Assembly (NCBI GenBank): GCA_026387775.1
Contig: JAPLLC010000027.1
Location: 1 to 35,520 of the forward strand
DNA from: Candidatus Methylomirabilota bacterium
GTDB lineage: Bacteria; Methylomirabilota; Methylomirabilia; Methylomirabilales; 2-02-FULL-66-22
Reading direction: 5' to 3'
DNA length: 35,520 bases
Positions 14,085 through 24,500 of the stretch are shown piece by piece; positions within the stretch are counted from its first letter, which is position 1, and each line of letters begins with the position of its first letter. A program made the position numbers and the translations under genes. Under the pieces are notes generated by a model. The model made no database searches and had not been told where the DNA came from. It saw only the letters and a program-made list of their open reading frames with translations.

Positions 14085-15485
14085 ATGGCACACAAGGCAC
14101 TCGTAGAGGAACTCCGACAGATCGTGGGGAAGGCGAATGTCTTGGACTCCGGCGTCGACATGCAGCTCTATCAGTACGATGCATACCTGGAAGAGCGGCG
14201 GCCGGACGCGGTAGTCTTCGTCAATTCGACCGACGAGGTGGCCGGGGTTGTCAAGCTGTGCAACAAGCACGGTGTCCCCTTCGTGCCCCGCGGCGGCGGC
14301 ACGAACCTGAGCGGCGGCACCATCCCCTTCAAAGGCGGCGTAGTCGTCGAGATGATCCGCATGAACCGGATCCTGGAGATCGACCGCCCCAACCTCCGCG
14401 CCCGGGTCCAGCCGGGGATGTTCAATCTCGAGTTCGGGAACACCTTGATCCCCCTCGGCTATCAGTACCTTCCCGACCCGGCGAGCCAGAAGGCGGCCAC
14501 CCTGGGGGGCAACGTGGCCGAGAACTCCGGCGGCCCGCACTGCTTCAAGTACGGTGTGACCACGAACCACGTTATGGGATTGACCGTGGTCCTGCCCGAC
14601 GGTCAGGTGGCGAAGATCGGCGGGAAAGCGCCCGACACGCCGGGCTATGACCTGCCCGGGGTGTTCGTGGGCAGCGAGGGCACGCTCGGGATTTGCACCG
14701 AGGCCGTGGTTCGGATCGTGCGTCTGGCCGAGGGGGTCAAGACCCTCTTGGCCAACTACGACAGCATCGACGAGGGCAGCGAGACGGTTTCGGCCATCGT
14801 GGCCGCCGGCATGGTCCCGGCCACCCTGGAGATGATGGACCAGCTCGTCATCAAGGCGGTCGAGGAGTCCATCCACTGCGGCTTCCCACTGGACTGCGCC
14901 ACGGTGCTCATCATCGAGGTGGACGGGCTGAAGGACGACCTGGAGATACAAACTCAGGCCATCGTGGACCTGTGCAAGTCGCACGGCGCCCGCGAGGTCC
15001 GGGTAGCCAAGGACGACGCAGAGCGGGCCGCGCTCTGGGCAGGCAGGCGCGGCGCCTTCGGGGCCGTGGCCCGCTTGGCACCGAGCTACCTGGTCTGCGA
15101 CGGGACGGTGCCCCGCACTGCCTTGCCCAAGATCCTGCGCAAGGTGGCCGAGGTGGGCAAGAAATACAACCTGCAGATTCCCAACGTCTTCCACGCCGGG
15201 GACGGTAACCTGCACCCGCTGATCCTGTTCGATTGGCGGGATGCGGAGCAGAAGGCCCGGGTGATGAAGGCAGGGATGGAGATCCTGCAGCTCTGCGTGG
15301 AGATGGGCGGCACGATCAGCGGCGAGCACGGCGTGGGACTGGAAAAGATCGACGCCATGCGCCTCGTCTTCACCGAGGCGGACATTCGCAGCCAGGTCCT
15401 GGTCAAGCAGGCCTTTGACCCTCGGAACCTGGCCAATCCCGGGAAGATGTTCCCGCTCCCGGAGGAGGTGCGTCGTGCAGCCTGA
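14085..15485 (+). CDS. glcD: Glycolate oxidase FAD subunit GlcD
   Basis: A 466-residue flavoprotein of the FAD-binding type 4 (PCMH) family. In the GlcDEF complex it oxidises glycolate (or D-lactate) to glyoxylate (or pyruvate) and passes electrons on toward quinones. FAD-binding words are VPRGGGTNLSGGTIPFKGG, PASQKAATLGGNVAENSGG and GSEGTLGICTEA. The C-terminal catalytic words are VFHAGDGNLHPLILF and GGTISGEHGVGLEK, with the ending FDPRNLANPGKMFP. AGAGGAAGAGAG precedes the ATG. Its 3' end overlaps the start of glcE by 11 bases. Bacterial D-lactate dehydrogenases share the fold, but the glcE and glcF neighbours favour glycolate oxidase. The 229-base gap upstream holds no gene. Confidence 0.93.
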   Translation: MAHKALVEELRQIVGKANVLDSGVDMQLYQYDAYLEERRPDAVVFVNSTDEVAGVVKLCNKHGVPFVPRGGGTNLSGGTIPFKGGVVVEMIRMNRILEIDRPNLRARVQPGMFNLEFGNTLIPLGYQYLPDPASQKAATLGGNVAENSGGPHCFKYGVTTNHVMGLTVVLPDGQVAKIGGKAPDTPGYDLPGVFVGSEGTLGICTEAVVRIVRLAEGVKTLLANYDSIDEGSETVSAIVAAGMVPATLEMMDQLVIKAVEESIHCGFPLDCATVLIIEVDGLKDDLEIQTQAIVDLCKSHGAREVRVAKDDAERAALWAGRRGAFGAVARLAPSYLVCDGTVPRTALPKILRKVAEVGKKYNLQIPNVFHAGDGNLHPLILFDWRDAEQKARVMKAGMEILQLCVEMGGTISGEHGVGLEKIDAMRLVFTEADIRSQVLVKQAFDPRNLANPGKMFPLPEEVRRAA

Positions 15486-16839
15486 CCTGACGGGACTTCG
15501 CGGGCAACTGGAGAAGATCGTCGGCGCCGAGCAGGTGAGTGCCGGCCCCGCGGCCACGGCGCGCTTTTCGGTGGATGGGGTGATCCCGGGTCTCACCGTC
15601 CGGCCGGGGACGCAGGAGGAGGTGTCGAAGGTCGTGGCCGCCTGCGCCGCCGCGGGGGCGACCATGATTCCCTGGGGGGGCGGGACGACGACGGGGCTGG
15701 GAAACCGTCCGACCCGGGCGGACGCGATCGTCCAGCTTGACCGGCTGGATCGGATCGTGGAGTTCGACGCCGCCAACCTGTGCGTAACGGCGGAAGCCGG
15801 GATGCGGCTTGCCGCGCTGCAAGCGACCCTCGCCCAGGAGAAGGAGATCCTCCCTCTGGACCCGCCCACCGACAGCAAGGTGACGATCGGTGGCCTGGTG
15901 GCGGCGAACCAGAGCGGCCCGACCCGGCTCCTCTACGGGACGGCGCGGGACTGGGTGCTGGGGATGCGGGTCGTCCTGCCGGAAGGCGAGCGTGTCCACT
16001 GCGGCGGCAGGGTCATCAAGAACGTCTCGGGCTACGACATGAACAAGCTGTTCATCGGCAGCCTGGGCACCCTGGGGATCCTCACGGAGGTCACCTTCAA
16101 GCTGCTGCCGCTGCCCGTGATGCGGGCCGGCGTCGTCGGCCTGTTCCGGGAGCTCAAACACGCGACAACCATCATCGGGAAGGTGCTGGAGTCATTCCTC
16201 CTCCCCGAAGCCCTCGATCTTCTGGATCCGGAGACGGTGGCCCTCCTGGCTCCGCGTCTCGGCCTGGAGGCTCCGGCCGGCTCCTACGGCCTGGCCGTCG
16301 CGCTGGCGGGCAGCCGCGAGACGGTCGAGCGGCAGGCGCGGGACTTCGCCGCCATCTTCCGCGATGGGGACGGCCGCGTGACGCCCCTGCCGGACGGACG
16401 GACGGTCCTGGCCTGGGATGCGCTCCGCAACGTGTTTGACCTGTTGCCGGTTCCGCCCGCCGCGCGGGTTCTGTGCAAGATCGCGGTCCCCATCAGCCGG
16501 ACCGCCGAAATGCTGGAGGCCGCCGGGAAACTGGGCCAGCGCCATCGCGTGAGTGGTGTGGTGGTCGCACACGCCGGGAGCGGCGTCGTCTGGGCGTGTT
16601 TCCTGCTGGGACCGAAGGCGCCCCCGGAGGAGGTGCTGGCCGACGCGCTGGAGGGTCTGCGCCGAGAGGCGATGGCGGCGGAAGGCAGCCTGGTCCTGCA
16701 GGACGCCCCCGCGACCCTCAAGACGCGGGTGGATGCCTGGGGGAAGCCGGGCGACGGGTTTGACGTGATGCGGCGGCTCAAGGCGGAATTCGATCCTCGG
16801 GGCCTCTGCAACCCGGGGAGATTCCTGGGCGGGATCTGA
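15475..16839 (+). CDS. glcE: Glycolate oxidase FAD-binding subunit GlcE
   Basis: A 454-residue second FAD-binding (PCMH) subunit. I choose the GTG at 15475 because GGAGGAGG lies 6 bases upstream; it lies inside the last codons of glcD, a coupled start. FAD motifs are MIPWGGGTTTGLGNRP, PPTDSKVTIGGLVAANQSGP and FIGSLGTLGILTEVTFKLLP. The C-terminus FDPRGLCNPGRFLGGI matches the family. It is about 100 residues longer than E. coli GlcE (about 350), with an expanded middle between residues 215 and 420. It depends on GlcD and GlcF for activity in known systems. Confidence 0.9.
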   Translation: MQPDLTGLRGQLEKIVGAEQVSAGPAATARFSVDGVIPGLTVRPGTQEEVSKVVAACAAAGATMIPWGGGTTTGLGNRPTRADAIVQLDRLDRIVEFDAANLCVTAEAGMRLAALQATLAQEKEILPLDPPTDSKVTIGGLVAANQSGPTRLLYGTARDWVLGMRVVLPEGERVHCGGRVIKNVSGYDMNKLFIGSLGTLGILTEVTFKLLPLPVMRAGVVGLFRELKHATTIIGKVLESFLLPEALDLLDPETVALLAPRLGLEAPAGSYGLAVALAGSRETVERQARDFAAIFRDGDGRVTPLPDGRTVLAWDALRNVFDLLPVPPAARVLCKIAVPISRTAEMLEAAGKLGQRHRVSGVVVAHAGSGVVWACFLLGPKAPPEEVLADALEGLRREAMAAEGSLVLQDAPATLKTRVDAWGKPGDGFDVMRRLKAEFDPRGLCNPGRFLGGI

Positions 16840-16853
16840 GGCGAGGGCGGACA

Positions 16854-18137
16854 ATGGCGACGACAGAACTCCTCCCTTTGTACGATACCATCGCACAATG
16901 CAATCGCTGTGGATTCTGCCAGGCAGGCTGCCCCGTCTTCCGGGTGACCGGCGAGGAGCACTCGCTGGCGCGCGGGCGCCAGGCCATCGCGCGTGGCCTG
17001 ATCCTGGGGAATCTGGAGCTGACGCCTGAAGTGTTTCACGCGCTGGAGGATTGCCTCCTGTGCCGCGGGTGCACGGCCCACTGCTTCCCGGCGATCAAGA
17101 CGGACGAGATCGTCACGACGATCCGGCACGCCTACATCACCCGCCATGGCCAACCCATCTGGCAGCGCATCCTGTTCCGGACGATCCTCTCGGACAGCAA
17201 GAAGATCGAGCTGGGGGGGCGCATGATGCTCTGGGCGAAGCGCCACGGCCTGGCGACCATGGCGGAGAAGACCGGCATCCTGAACCTCGTGGACAAGCGG
17301 CTGGCGGTGGCCAACCAGGTGGTGCCCCCGATGACGGCGAAGCCCTTCCTGCGCGGAGAGCACGCGCAGGTGCCGACGCCGGACAAGGTGAAGCACCGGG
17401 TCGGCTACTTCGCCTCCTGCGGGTTCAGCTTCCAGTTTCCCGAGGTGGTCGAGGCCACGCTGCGCGTCCTGGCGCGGAACGGCTGCGCCATCACCGTGCT
17501 GGACAACACCTGCTGCGGCCGGCCGGCGCACTCGTATGGGGACCTGGATGCCGCGCGGGATATCGCCAAGAAGAACGTGGATCGCCTGGCGGGGGCGATG
17601 GGGCTGGACGCGATCGTCTCGGAGTGCGGGAGCTGCAGCACGCACCTGAAGGATTATGGAAACCTACTGAAGGACGATCCGGCCTACGCCAAGAAGGCCG
17701 CGGCTCTCTCGAAGAAGGTCCAGAGCTTCAGCGAGTTCCTGGTGGGTGTCGGGGCGAACGGAAGCCTCGGCGCGCTCTCGGGGACGATCACCTATCACGA
17801 CCCCTGCCATCTGTCCAATCGCTTCGCCAAGATCACCGCGCAGCCGCGGAAGCTCTTGAAATCCGTCCCGGGCATGACCTACAAGGAGATGCCGGAAGCC
17901 GACTGGTGCTGCGGGGCGGCGGGAAGCTATACCTTCCTGCACCACCCGGAGGCGACGGGAGTCCTGGACCGGAAGATGGGGAACGTGGAGAAGACCGGGG
18001 CCGATACGCTGGCCACCGAGTGCCCGGCCTGCATGATGCACTTGAGCTACGGGGCGCGCAAGAAGGGCCTGCCAATCCAGGTGCGGCACGTGAGCCAGAT
18101 CCTGGACCAGGCCTACGCGGCCGGGAAGGCGGACTGA
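16854..18137 (+). CDS. glcF: Glycolate oxidase iron-sulfur subunit GlcF
   Basis: A 427-residue iron-sulfur protein linking the flavin subunits to the electron-transport chain at the membrane. Two 4Fe-4S motifs lie at the N-terminus: CNRCGFCQAGCP and CLLCRGCTAHCFP. Two CCG (heterodisulfide reductase-type) domains follow, with TCCGRPAHSYGD near residue 220, HDPCHLSNRF, DWCCGAAGSY near 350 and ECPACMMHL. The gene begins 14 bases after glcE. With glcD and glcE it forms a three-gene operon closed by a terminator. The same organisation is used for glycolate or lactate oxidation; nothing in the sequence separates the two with certainty. Confidence 0.93.
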   Translation: MATTELLPLYDTIAQCNRCGFCQAGCPVFRVTGEEHSLARGRQAIARGLILGNLELTPEVFHALEDCLLCRGCTAHCFPAIKTDEIVTTIRHAYITRHGQPIWQRILFRTILSDSKKIELGGRMMLWAKRHGLATMAEKTGILNLVDKRLAVANQVVPPMTAKPFLRGEHAQVPTPDKVKHRVGYFASCGFSFQFPEVVEATLRVLARNGCAITVLDNTCCGRPAHSYGDLDAARDIAKKNVDRLAGAMGLDAIVSECGSCSTHLKDYGNLLKDDPAYAKKAAALSKKVQSFSEFLVGVGANGSLGALSGTITYHDPCHLSNRFAKITAQPRKLLKSVPGMTYKEMPEADWCCGAAGSYTFLHHPEATGVLDRKMGNVEKTGADTLATECPACMMHLSYGARKKGLPIQVRHVSQILDQAYAAGKAD

Positions 18138-18188
18138 CGGATGCGGTGAGCGCCGCGGCGTCTTGATGGCGCATGCAGCGATGAGACT

Positions 18189-18231
18189 CTGCGGGGGGCG
18201 GCGGATGCGGAGCCGGCCCCCGCAGCTTTTT
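18189..18231 (+). terminator. Rho-independent terminator of the glcDEF operon
   Basis: CTGCGGGGG (from 18189) pairs with CCCCCGCAG (ending 18225), extended by further G/C pairs with one mismatch, and is followed by CTTTTT at 18226-18231. It lies 52 bases after the glcF stop and before recC, separating the two operons. Confidence 0.75.
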
Positions 18232-18283
18232 GCTGGCGAAAGGACTTGCGCCGCCCGGCCCGAATCGGTATAGACTGGCCCCC

Positions 18284-21200
18284 ATGTTGATCCTCCACCA
18301 CAGCAACCGCCTGGAGCGGCTGGCGGACGACCTCGCCGAGGTAATGCGGGTCCCCCTCGCGCCGCCGCTCACGCCCGAGACCATCGCCGTCCAGAGCAAC
18401 GGGATGGCCCGCTGGCTCCGGATGCGGTTGGCGGACCGCCTCGGCGTCTCCGCCAACATCGACTTCCCCCTCCCCTCCAGCCTGGCCTGGATGCTCTTCG
18501 GCCGGATCCTCTCCGACGTGCCGGACGTCTCCCCCTACGATCGGGAGGTCCTGGTCTGGCGCCTGATGGGGCTGCTCCCGGGGGTCGCCGGTGGGGAGGC
18601 CTTCGCCGCACTCCGCGCCTATCTCGCGGATGCCGAGGACGACCTCCGCCGCCATCAGCTCGCCTCGCGGATCGCCGACCTGTTCGACCAGTATCTGATC
18701 TACCGGCCGGACTGGATCCTAGACTGGGAGCGGGAGGGCGGCGAGTCCTGGCACGCCCCCCTCTGGCGCGAGCTGGTCCGGTCGGTCGGGGGCATCCACC
18801 GAGTGCGGGTGCAGGAGCGCTTCCTGGCCGCGCTCGACAGGGCGCCGTCCGCAATCTGCGGGCTGCCATCCCGGCTCAGCCTCTTCGGTATCCCGACGCT
18901 GCCGCCGGCGCAGCTCGAGGTCTTCGCCCGGCTGGCCGAGCGTCTGGACGTGCATCTCTTCCTGCTCAACCCCTGCCGGCAGTTCTGGGCCGAGATTCGA
19001 TCCGAACGCGAGATCGCCCGGCGCGTCAAAGACCGGGATCCGCGCGAGCTGTACCTGGAGACCGGCAACAGCCTGCTGGCCGCCTGCGGGAAGCAGGGGC
19101 GGGACTTCCTCGGGCTGCTCCTGGATTACGACCCGCACGAGCTGGAGGCGTTCGAGGAGCCCGGCGAGGACAGCCTGCTCCACTGTCTCCAGACCGACAT
19201 CCTCACCCTGCGGAACCGGGGGGAGGACGGCGCTCCCCGCACCTGCCTCTGCTCCGACGACCGCTCGGTCCAGGTCCACTCTTGCCACGGCCCCATGCGC
19301 GAGGTGGAGGTCCTCTACGACCAACTCCTGGCTCTGTTCGAGGCTGACCCAGAGCTCGAGCCGGGGGACATCGCCGTCATGACCCCGGACATCGAGGCCT
19401 ACGCCCCTTTCATCGAGGCTGTCTTCGGCACCGCGGAGCCAAGTCGGCGGATTCCCTTCAGCATCGCGGATCGCCGTCAGCGGACGGAGAGCCCGGTGGC
19501 GACTGCCTTCTTCTCTCTCCTGGAAATCGTGGAAGGCCGCTTCGGGGCGGACCAGGTGCTGGGCCTGCTGGAGACCCTGCCGGTGCGCCGGAGGTTCGGC
19601 ATCGCGGAGGGCGACCTGCCGCAGATCCAGGACTGGGTCCGGGCGGCGGGTGTGCGCTGGGGGGTGGACGGGGAGAGCCGTGCCGCCCTCGACCTGCCCG
19701 CCACCGGGGAGCACACCTGGCGCGCCGGTCTGGACCGGCTGCTCCTGGGCTACGCCCTGCCCGCGGGCGGGCGGCGGCTCTTCGGCGGCATCCTGCCCTA
19801 TGACGAGATCGAGGGGGCGGCCGGCCGGATCCTGGGTCGCCTCTGCTCCTTCGCCGAGGCTCTCTTCGCCGCGCGGGACGAGCTGACACGCCCCCGCCCG
19901 ATCGCCGCGTGGGCGGACATTATCGTGCGCCTCCTCGACCGCTTCCTGGAGGCCGACGAGGATGAGGAGGAGCAGGTCGCCGACCTCCGCCGGGCGGCCG
20001 CGACGCTCGCCGCGGAGGCGGCTCAGGCCGACTTCGCGAGCCCGGTGTCCCTCGCGGTCGTGCGCGCCGCCCTCCAGACCGCGCTGGGGGAGGGGCGGGG
20101 CGGCGGGCGCTTCCTGGCGGGGCGGGTGACGTTCTGCGCCATGGTCCCGATGCGGAGCGTTCCCTTCCAGGTGGTCTGTCTCATCGGCCTGAACGACGGG
20201 AGCTACCCGCGCAGCCGGCGCGCGCCGGGCTTCGACCTGATGAGCGAGGATGTCCGCACCGGCGACCGGTCCCGGCGGGACGACGACCGCTATCTGTTCC
20301 TGGAGGCCCTGGTCTCGGCACGCCGCGTCCTGTACCTGAGCTACGTGGGGCAGAGCAACCGGGACAATGCAAAGCTCCCGCCCTCGGTCCTCGTCAGCGA
20401 GCTATTGGACTACGTTGAGCGTGGCTTCGCGTCCCCGAAAGGCGAAGGGAAACTCCGCGATCGGTTGGTCACGCACCACCCGCTGCACGCCTTCAGCCCG
20501 CGCTACTTCCGGGACGGCGCGGATGGATCGCGCCTCTTCAGCTACTCGGAGGAGTATTGCGAGGCCAGCCGGCGGCGGCGGACTGTCACCGCCCCTCCGC
20601 CGTTTCTCGTGCGTCCGCTGACGGAGCCGCCGGAAGAGTGGCGCACGGTGGACCTAGCCCGCTTCATCCGCCTCTTCCAGCAACCGGCGAAGTACCTGGT
20701 CCGCGAGCGGCTACGGATCCACCTGGAGGAGCAGGAGGGGCTGCTGGAGAGCCGCGAGCCGTTCACCCTCGACGGCCTGGCCGCCTACGGGCTGCGGCAG
20801 GAGCTGCTCGATCTTCGCCTCGCCGACAGCTCCCTCGCCGGCGCCTGGGAGGTGGCCCGGGCGGGTGGGCGCCTGCCGCAGGGCCGCGTGGGGGAGGTGC
20901 TCTTCGTCGAGGAGGCCGAGACGGTCGAGGCCTTCGCCCGGCGCCTGGAGGCGCGCGGGCCGGCCCCGCACCTCCCGCCGATTCCGGTGGACTGCCCACT
21001 CGGTCCCATCCGGCTCACCGGCTGGCTGACCGGAGTAACGGCTCAGGGGCTCTTGGACTACCGCCTGACCACGGCCAAGCCGAAGGACTGGATCGCGCTC
21101 TGGCTCCGGCACCTGCTCCTGAACAGCCTGCGGCCGCCGGGGGTGGCCCCCGAGAGCTGCTGGATTGGCGAGGAGGAGACGATCCTGCTGGGACCGGTCG

Positions 21201-21505
21201 AGGATCCGCTGCCACGTCTCGCCCGGCTGGCCGAGATCTACTGGGTGGGTCTCTCGCAACCTCTGCACTTTTTTCCGGAGGCGGGGTTCGCCTACGCGGA
21301 GCGCGTGCAGAAGGGGCAGGACGAGGAGCATGCGCTCGCGGCCGCCCGCACGCTCTGGGTCGGCAACGAATTCTCGAAGAAGACCCCGGAGGGACAGGAT
21401 CCGTATCACCGCCTGGTCTTTCGGAACCAGGACCCGCTGGACGCCGACTTCACGCGCCTCACGCGAGAGGTGTTCCTTCCCATGCTGGAGCACCGACGGC
21501 CATGA
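18284..21505 (+). CDS. recC: Exodeoxyribonuclease V gamma subunit RecC
   Basis: A 1073-residue RecC. In the RecBCD complex it splits the DNA strands and scans for the Chi sequence during double-strand break repair and degradation of foreign linear DNA. The N-terminal signature is LILHHSNRLERLADDLAEVM, followed by VQSNGMARWLRMRLADRLG and SANIDFPLPSSLAWMLF. Middle and C-terminal landmarks are VHSCHGPMREVEVLYDQLL, CAMVPMRSVPFQVVCLIGLN and RRDDDRYLFLEALVSARRVL. The helicase-like folds lack working ATPase motifs, as expected for RecC. Length matches E. coli RecC (about 1120). The ATG at 18284 gives the family start; no strong Shine-Dalgarno is seen. The stop overlaps the recB start by ATGA. Confidence 0.93.
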   Translation: MLILHHSNRLERLADDLAEVMRVPLAPPLTPETIAVQSNGMARWLRMRLADRLGVSANIDFPLPSSLAWMLFGRILSDVPDVSPYDREVLVWRLMGLLPGVAGGEAFAALRAYLADAEDDLRRHQLASRIADLFDQYLIYRPDWILDWEREGGESWHAPLWRELVRSVGGIHRVRVQERFLAALDRAPSAICGLPSRLSLFGIPTLPPAQLEVFARLAERLDVHLFLLNPCRQFWAEIRSEREIARRVKDRDPRELYLETGNSLLAACGKQGRDFLGLLLDYDPHELEAFEEPGEDSLLHCLQTDILTLRNRGEDGAPRTCLCSDDRSVQVHSCHGPMREVEVLYDQLLALFEADPELEPGDIAVMTPDIEAYAPFIEAVFGTAEPSRRIPFSIADRRQRTESPVATAFFSLLEIVEGRFGADQVLGLLETLPVRRRFGIAEGDLPQIQDWVRAAGVRWGVDGESRAALDLPATGEHTWRAGLDRLLLGYALPAGGRRLFGGILPYDEIEGAAGRILGRLCSFAEALFAARDELTRPRPIAAWADIIVRLLDRFLEADEDEEEQVADLRRAAATLAAEAAQADFASPVSLAVVRAALQTALGEGRGGGRFLAGRVTFCAMVPMRSVPFQVVCLIGLNDGSYPRSRRAPGFDLMSEDVRTGDRSRRDDDRYLFLEALVSARRVLYLSYVGQSNRDNAKLPPSVLVSELLDYVERGFASPKGEGKLRDRLVTHHPLHAFSPRYFRDGADGSRLFSYSEEYCEASRRRRTVTAPPPFLVRPLTEPPEEWRTVDLARFIRLFQQPAKYLVRERLRIHLEEQEGLLESREPFTLDGLAAYGLRQELLDLRLADSSLAGAWEVARAGGRLPQGRVGEVLFVEEAETVEAFARRLEARGPAPHLPPIPVDCPLGPIRLTGWLTGVTAQGLLDYRLTTAKPKDWIALWLRHLLLNSLRPPGVAPESCWIGEEETILLGPVEDPLPRLARLAEIYWVGLSQPLHFFPEAGFAYAERVQKGQDEEHALAAARTLWVGNEFSKKTPEGQDPYHRLVFRNQDPLDADFTRLTREVFLPMLEHRRP

Positions 21506-24500
21506 GCACGCGGGCACCTCGCCGAACTCGACCGCTGGACCTCCTGGCGGAGCCCCTGGACGATCTCCGCCTCATCGAGGCCAGTGCCGGGACGGGGAAG
21601 ACCCACACCCTGGCGGACCTCTACCTGCGGCTGGTGCTGGAGGGCGACCGGACGGTGGACCAGATCCTGGTCGTCACCTTCACGGTGGCCGCCACGGCGG
21701 AGCTGCGCGACCGGATCCGCGCCCGGCTGGAGGCGGCCCGCGCGGCCTTCCACTGCGAGGAGCCGAAGGAGCCGAAGGACGAGATCCTGGCCGGACTGCT
21801 GGCCCGCATCCCGGAGCACACCACAGCCGCACGCCGGCTCGCCCAGGCGGTCCAGGGCTTCGACGAGGCGGCGATCCTCACCATCCACGGCTTCTGCCAG
21901 CGGGTCCTGAAGGAGAGCGCCTTCGAGAGCGGCCAGCCGTTCGAAGCCGAGCTGGTCCCGGACGAGGGGGAGATCCTCCAGGAGATCGTGGATGACTTCT
22001 GGCGAAAGAGCCTCTATCGCGGACCGCGGCTCCTGGTGGGGTACTTGCTGCGCCAGGGGTGGAGCCCGGAAGGGCTTGCCAGGAGCGTGCGGCCGTATCT
22101 GCGGAGGGCGTCGCTGGCCGTCCGGCCGCCTGCGCCTCCATCCGTCGGCCCGGAGGCCGAGGCGCTCTACGAGGCCCGCTACCGCGAGGCGCGGGCCTGC
22201 TGGGCGGCGGACCGGGCGGCGATCGAGGCGCTGCTCCGCGGCCAGTCGTCGCTCCACGGCGGGAAATACCCGCCGAAATCCCTCCCGGCCTGGCTGGAGG
22301 AGATCGACGCCTTCCTGCGGCCGGCCGAGGCGCATGCTGCCTGGTGTACCCGCATCGAGAAGTATGCGGCGCCCGCATTACAGGCCGGGGTCAAGAAAGG
22401 AGGCTCGCCGCCGACCCACCCGTTCTTCACCCTCTGCGCGCATCTGACGGAGGCCTGGCAGGCCCTGGCGGGCTACCTCGCGTTCCACGCCATCCAGCTC
22501 AAGCTGGAGCTGCTCGACTACTGCCGTCGGGAGTTGAGTCTGCGGAAGGAGCGCCGCCAGCTCACGGCGTACCAGGATCTCCTGCTCCGCCTGGACCAGG
22601 CGCTCCAGGCCCCGCATGGCGCGGCGCTGGCGGCGAGCCTGCGTCGGCGCTACTCCGCGGCGCTGATCGACGAGTTCCAGGACACCGATCCCGTCCAGTA
22701 CGCGATCTTCCGGCGGATCTACGGCGGGAGCCGGCTCCCCGTCTTCCTGGTGGGGGATCCCAAGCAGGCCATCTTCGGCTTCCGGGGCGCGGACATCTTC
22801 GCCTACCTGGCGGCCGCCCGCGACGCGGAGGCGCGGCGCACGCTGGATCGGAACTGGCGCTCCGCCCCCGACCTGATCCGGGCGGTGAACGCCGTGTTCG
22901 GGGGAGCGCGCGAGCCGTTTCTGTTCGACGAGATCGCGTTCCTCCCGGTGCGGCCGGCCGAGACGGAGCACAAGGTCCTCGCGGTGGCGGGGGACGACCC
23001 AGCTCCATTCCGGATCTGGTGGCTCGCCCGCGCCGGCGAGCGGGAGTCGATGGCCAAGGGCAAGGCGACGGACGCGGCGACCCGGGCCACGGCGAGAGAG
23101 ATCGCGCGGCTTCTCGCGGCGGCTGGCCGGGGCGAGGCCCGGATCGGCGAGGCGGCGCTCCGGGGCGGCGACATCGCGGTCCTGGTGCGGACCAACGCCC
23201 AGGCCGATCGGGTGCGGCAGGCGCTTCTCGCCCTCGGCGTCGCCAGCGTCCAGCTCGGCGAGGCCAGCGTCTTCGAGACGCATGAGGCGGAGGAGATCGA
23301 GCGCGTGCTCCTGGCCGTGGCGCAGCCGGGGCGCGAGCCGCTGGTCCGGGCCGCCCTGGCCACGGATCTTTTCGGCGTGGGCGGGAACGCGCTGGAGGCG
23401 CTCGGCGAGGACGAGGCGGCCTGGGAGACGCGGGCAAACACGTTTCTCGAGGACCAAACGCTCTGGCGGGACCAGGGATTCGTTCAGATGTTTCGCCGGC
23501 TCATGAAGAGGGAAGGCGTGGCGGCGCGCCTCCTGGCGTTCGAGGACGGCGAGCGGCGGCTCACCAACGTCCTGCACCTCACCGAGCTGCTCCAGGCTGC
23601 GGCCGCTGCAGATCACCTGGGGATGGAAGGCCTGAGCGCCTGGCTGGCTGCCCACCGGCAGAATGGAGAGACGACGCCGGACGAGGCCCAGCTCCGCCTG
23701 GAGAGCGACGAGAACCTTGTGAAGATCGCCACCATCCACAAGAGCAAGGGTCTGCAGTACCCGGTGGTCTTCTGCCCGTTCCTGTGGGACGTGTCGCTCC
23801 GCGGCAAGAGCGATGGGATCGGCGTGCTGTTCCACGACCCAGCCGCCGGGAAGGCGCCCACGCTGGACGCGGGATCGGACCGGTTCGACGAGGCGCAGGC
23901 CCTGGCGGAGCGCGAGGCGCTGGCGGAAAATCTGCGGCTCACGTACGTCGCGCTGACGCGCGCCGAGCATCGCTGCACGCTCGTGTGGGGGAACATCAAC
24001 GGGGGGGAGCTGTCGGGGCTGGCCTACCTGCTGCATCAGCCCGCAGATCTGGCCCCAGGTGCGGACCGTGCGACTTCCGTCCGCGAGCGGGCCAAGGGCC
24101 TCGGCGATCGGGAAGTCCAGGCGGACCTCCTGAAGCTGTCGCGGCGCGCCGGGGGCGCGATCGCGGTCGAGAGTGTCTCCCTGGAGGAATCGCCCACGCC
24201 CGGTCCCGCGGAACCCGCCCAGGAGTCGCTACAGGCGCGCGTCTTCGCCGGGCCGATCCCGAAGGGCTGGCAGGTCACCAGCTTCTCGGGGCTCACGGCG
24301 GGCAGTCACCGGGAGGCGCCGGACTACGATGCCGCTCCTTCGCCCGAGCGGGGCGGACGAGCGGTCCTGCCGGGTCAGTCGCCCTCCGACATCGCCGACT
24401 TCCCGCGCGGGATCCGAGCCGGGATCTTCATGCACGCCCTCTTCGCGTCGCTGGATTTCGCCCGGGCCGACCGGTCCGTCATCGAGGCGGCCGCGCGACA

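Noticed and set aside
14007-15878. Long open frame antisense to glcD and glcE (623 codons)
   Set aside because: It is a mirror of high-G+C codon bias; it has no family motifs, while the plus strand has complete GlcD and GlcE motifs. Other long antisense frames (for example opposite recB and the Fe-alcohol dehydrogenase) were dropped for the same reason.
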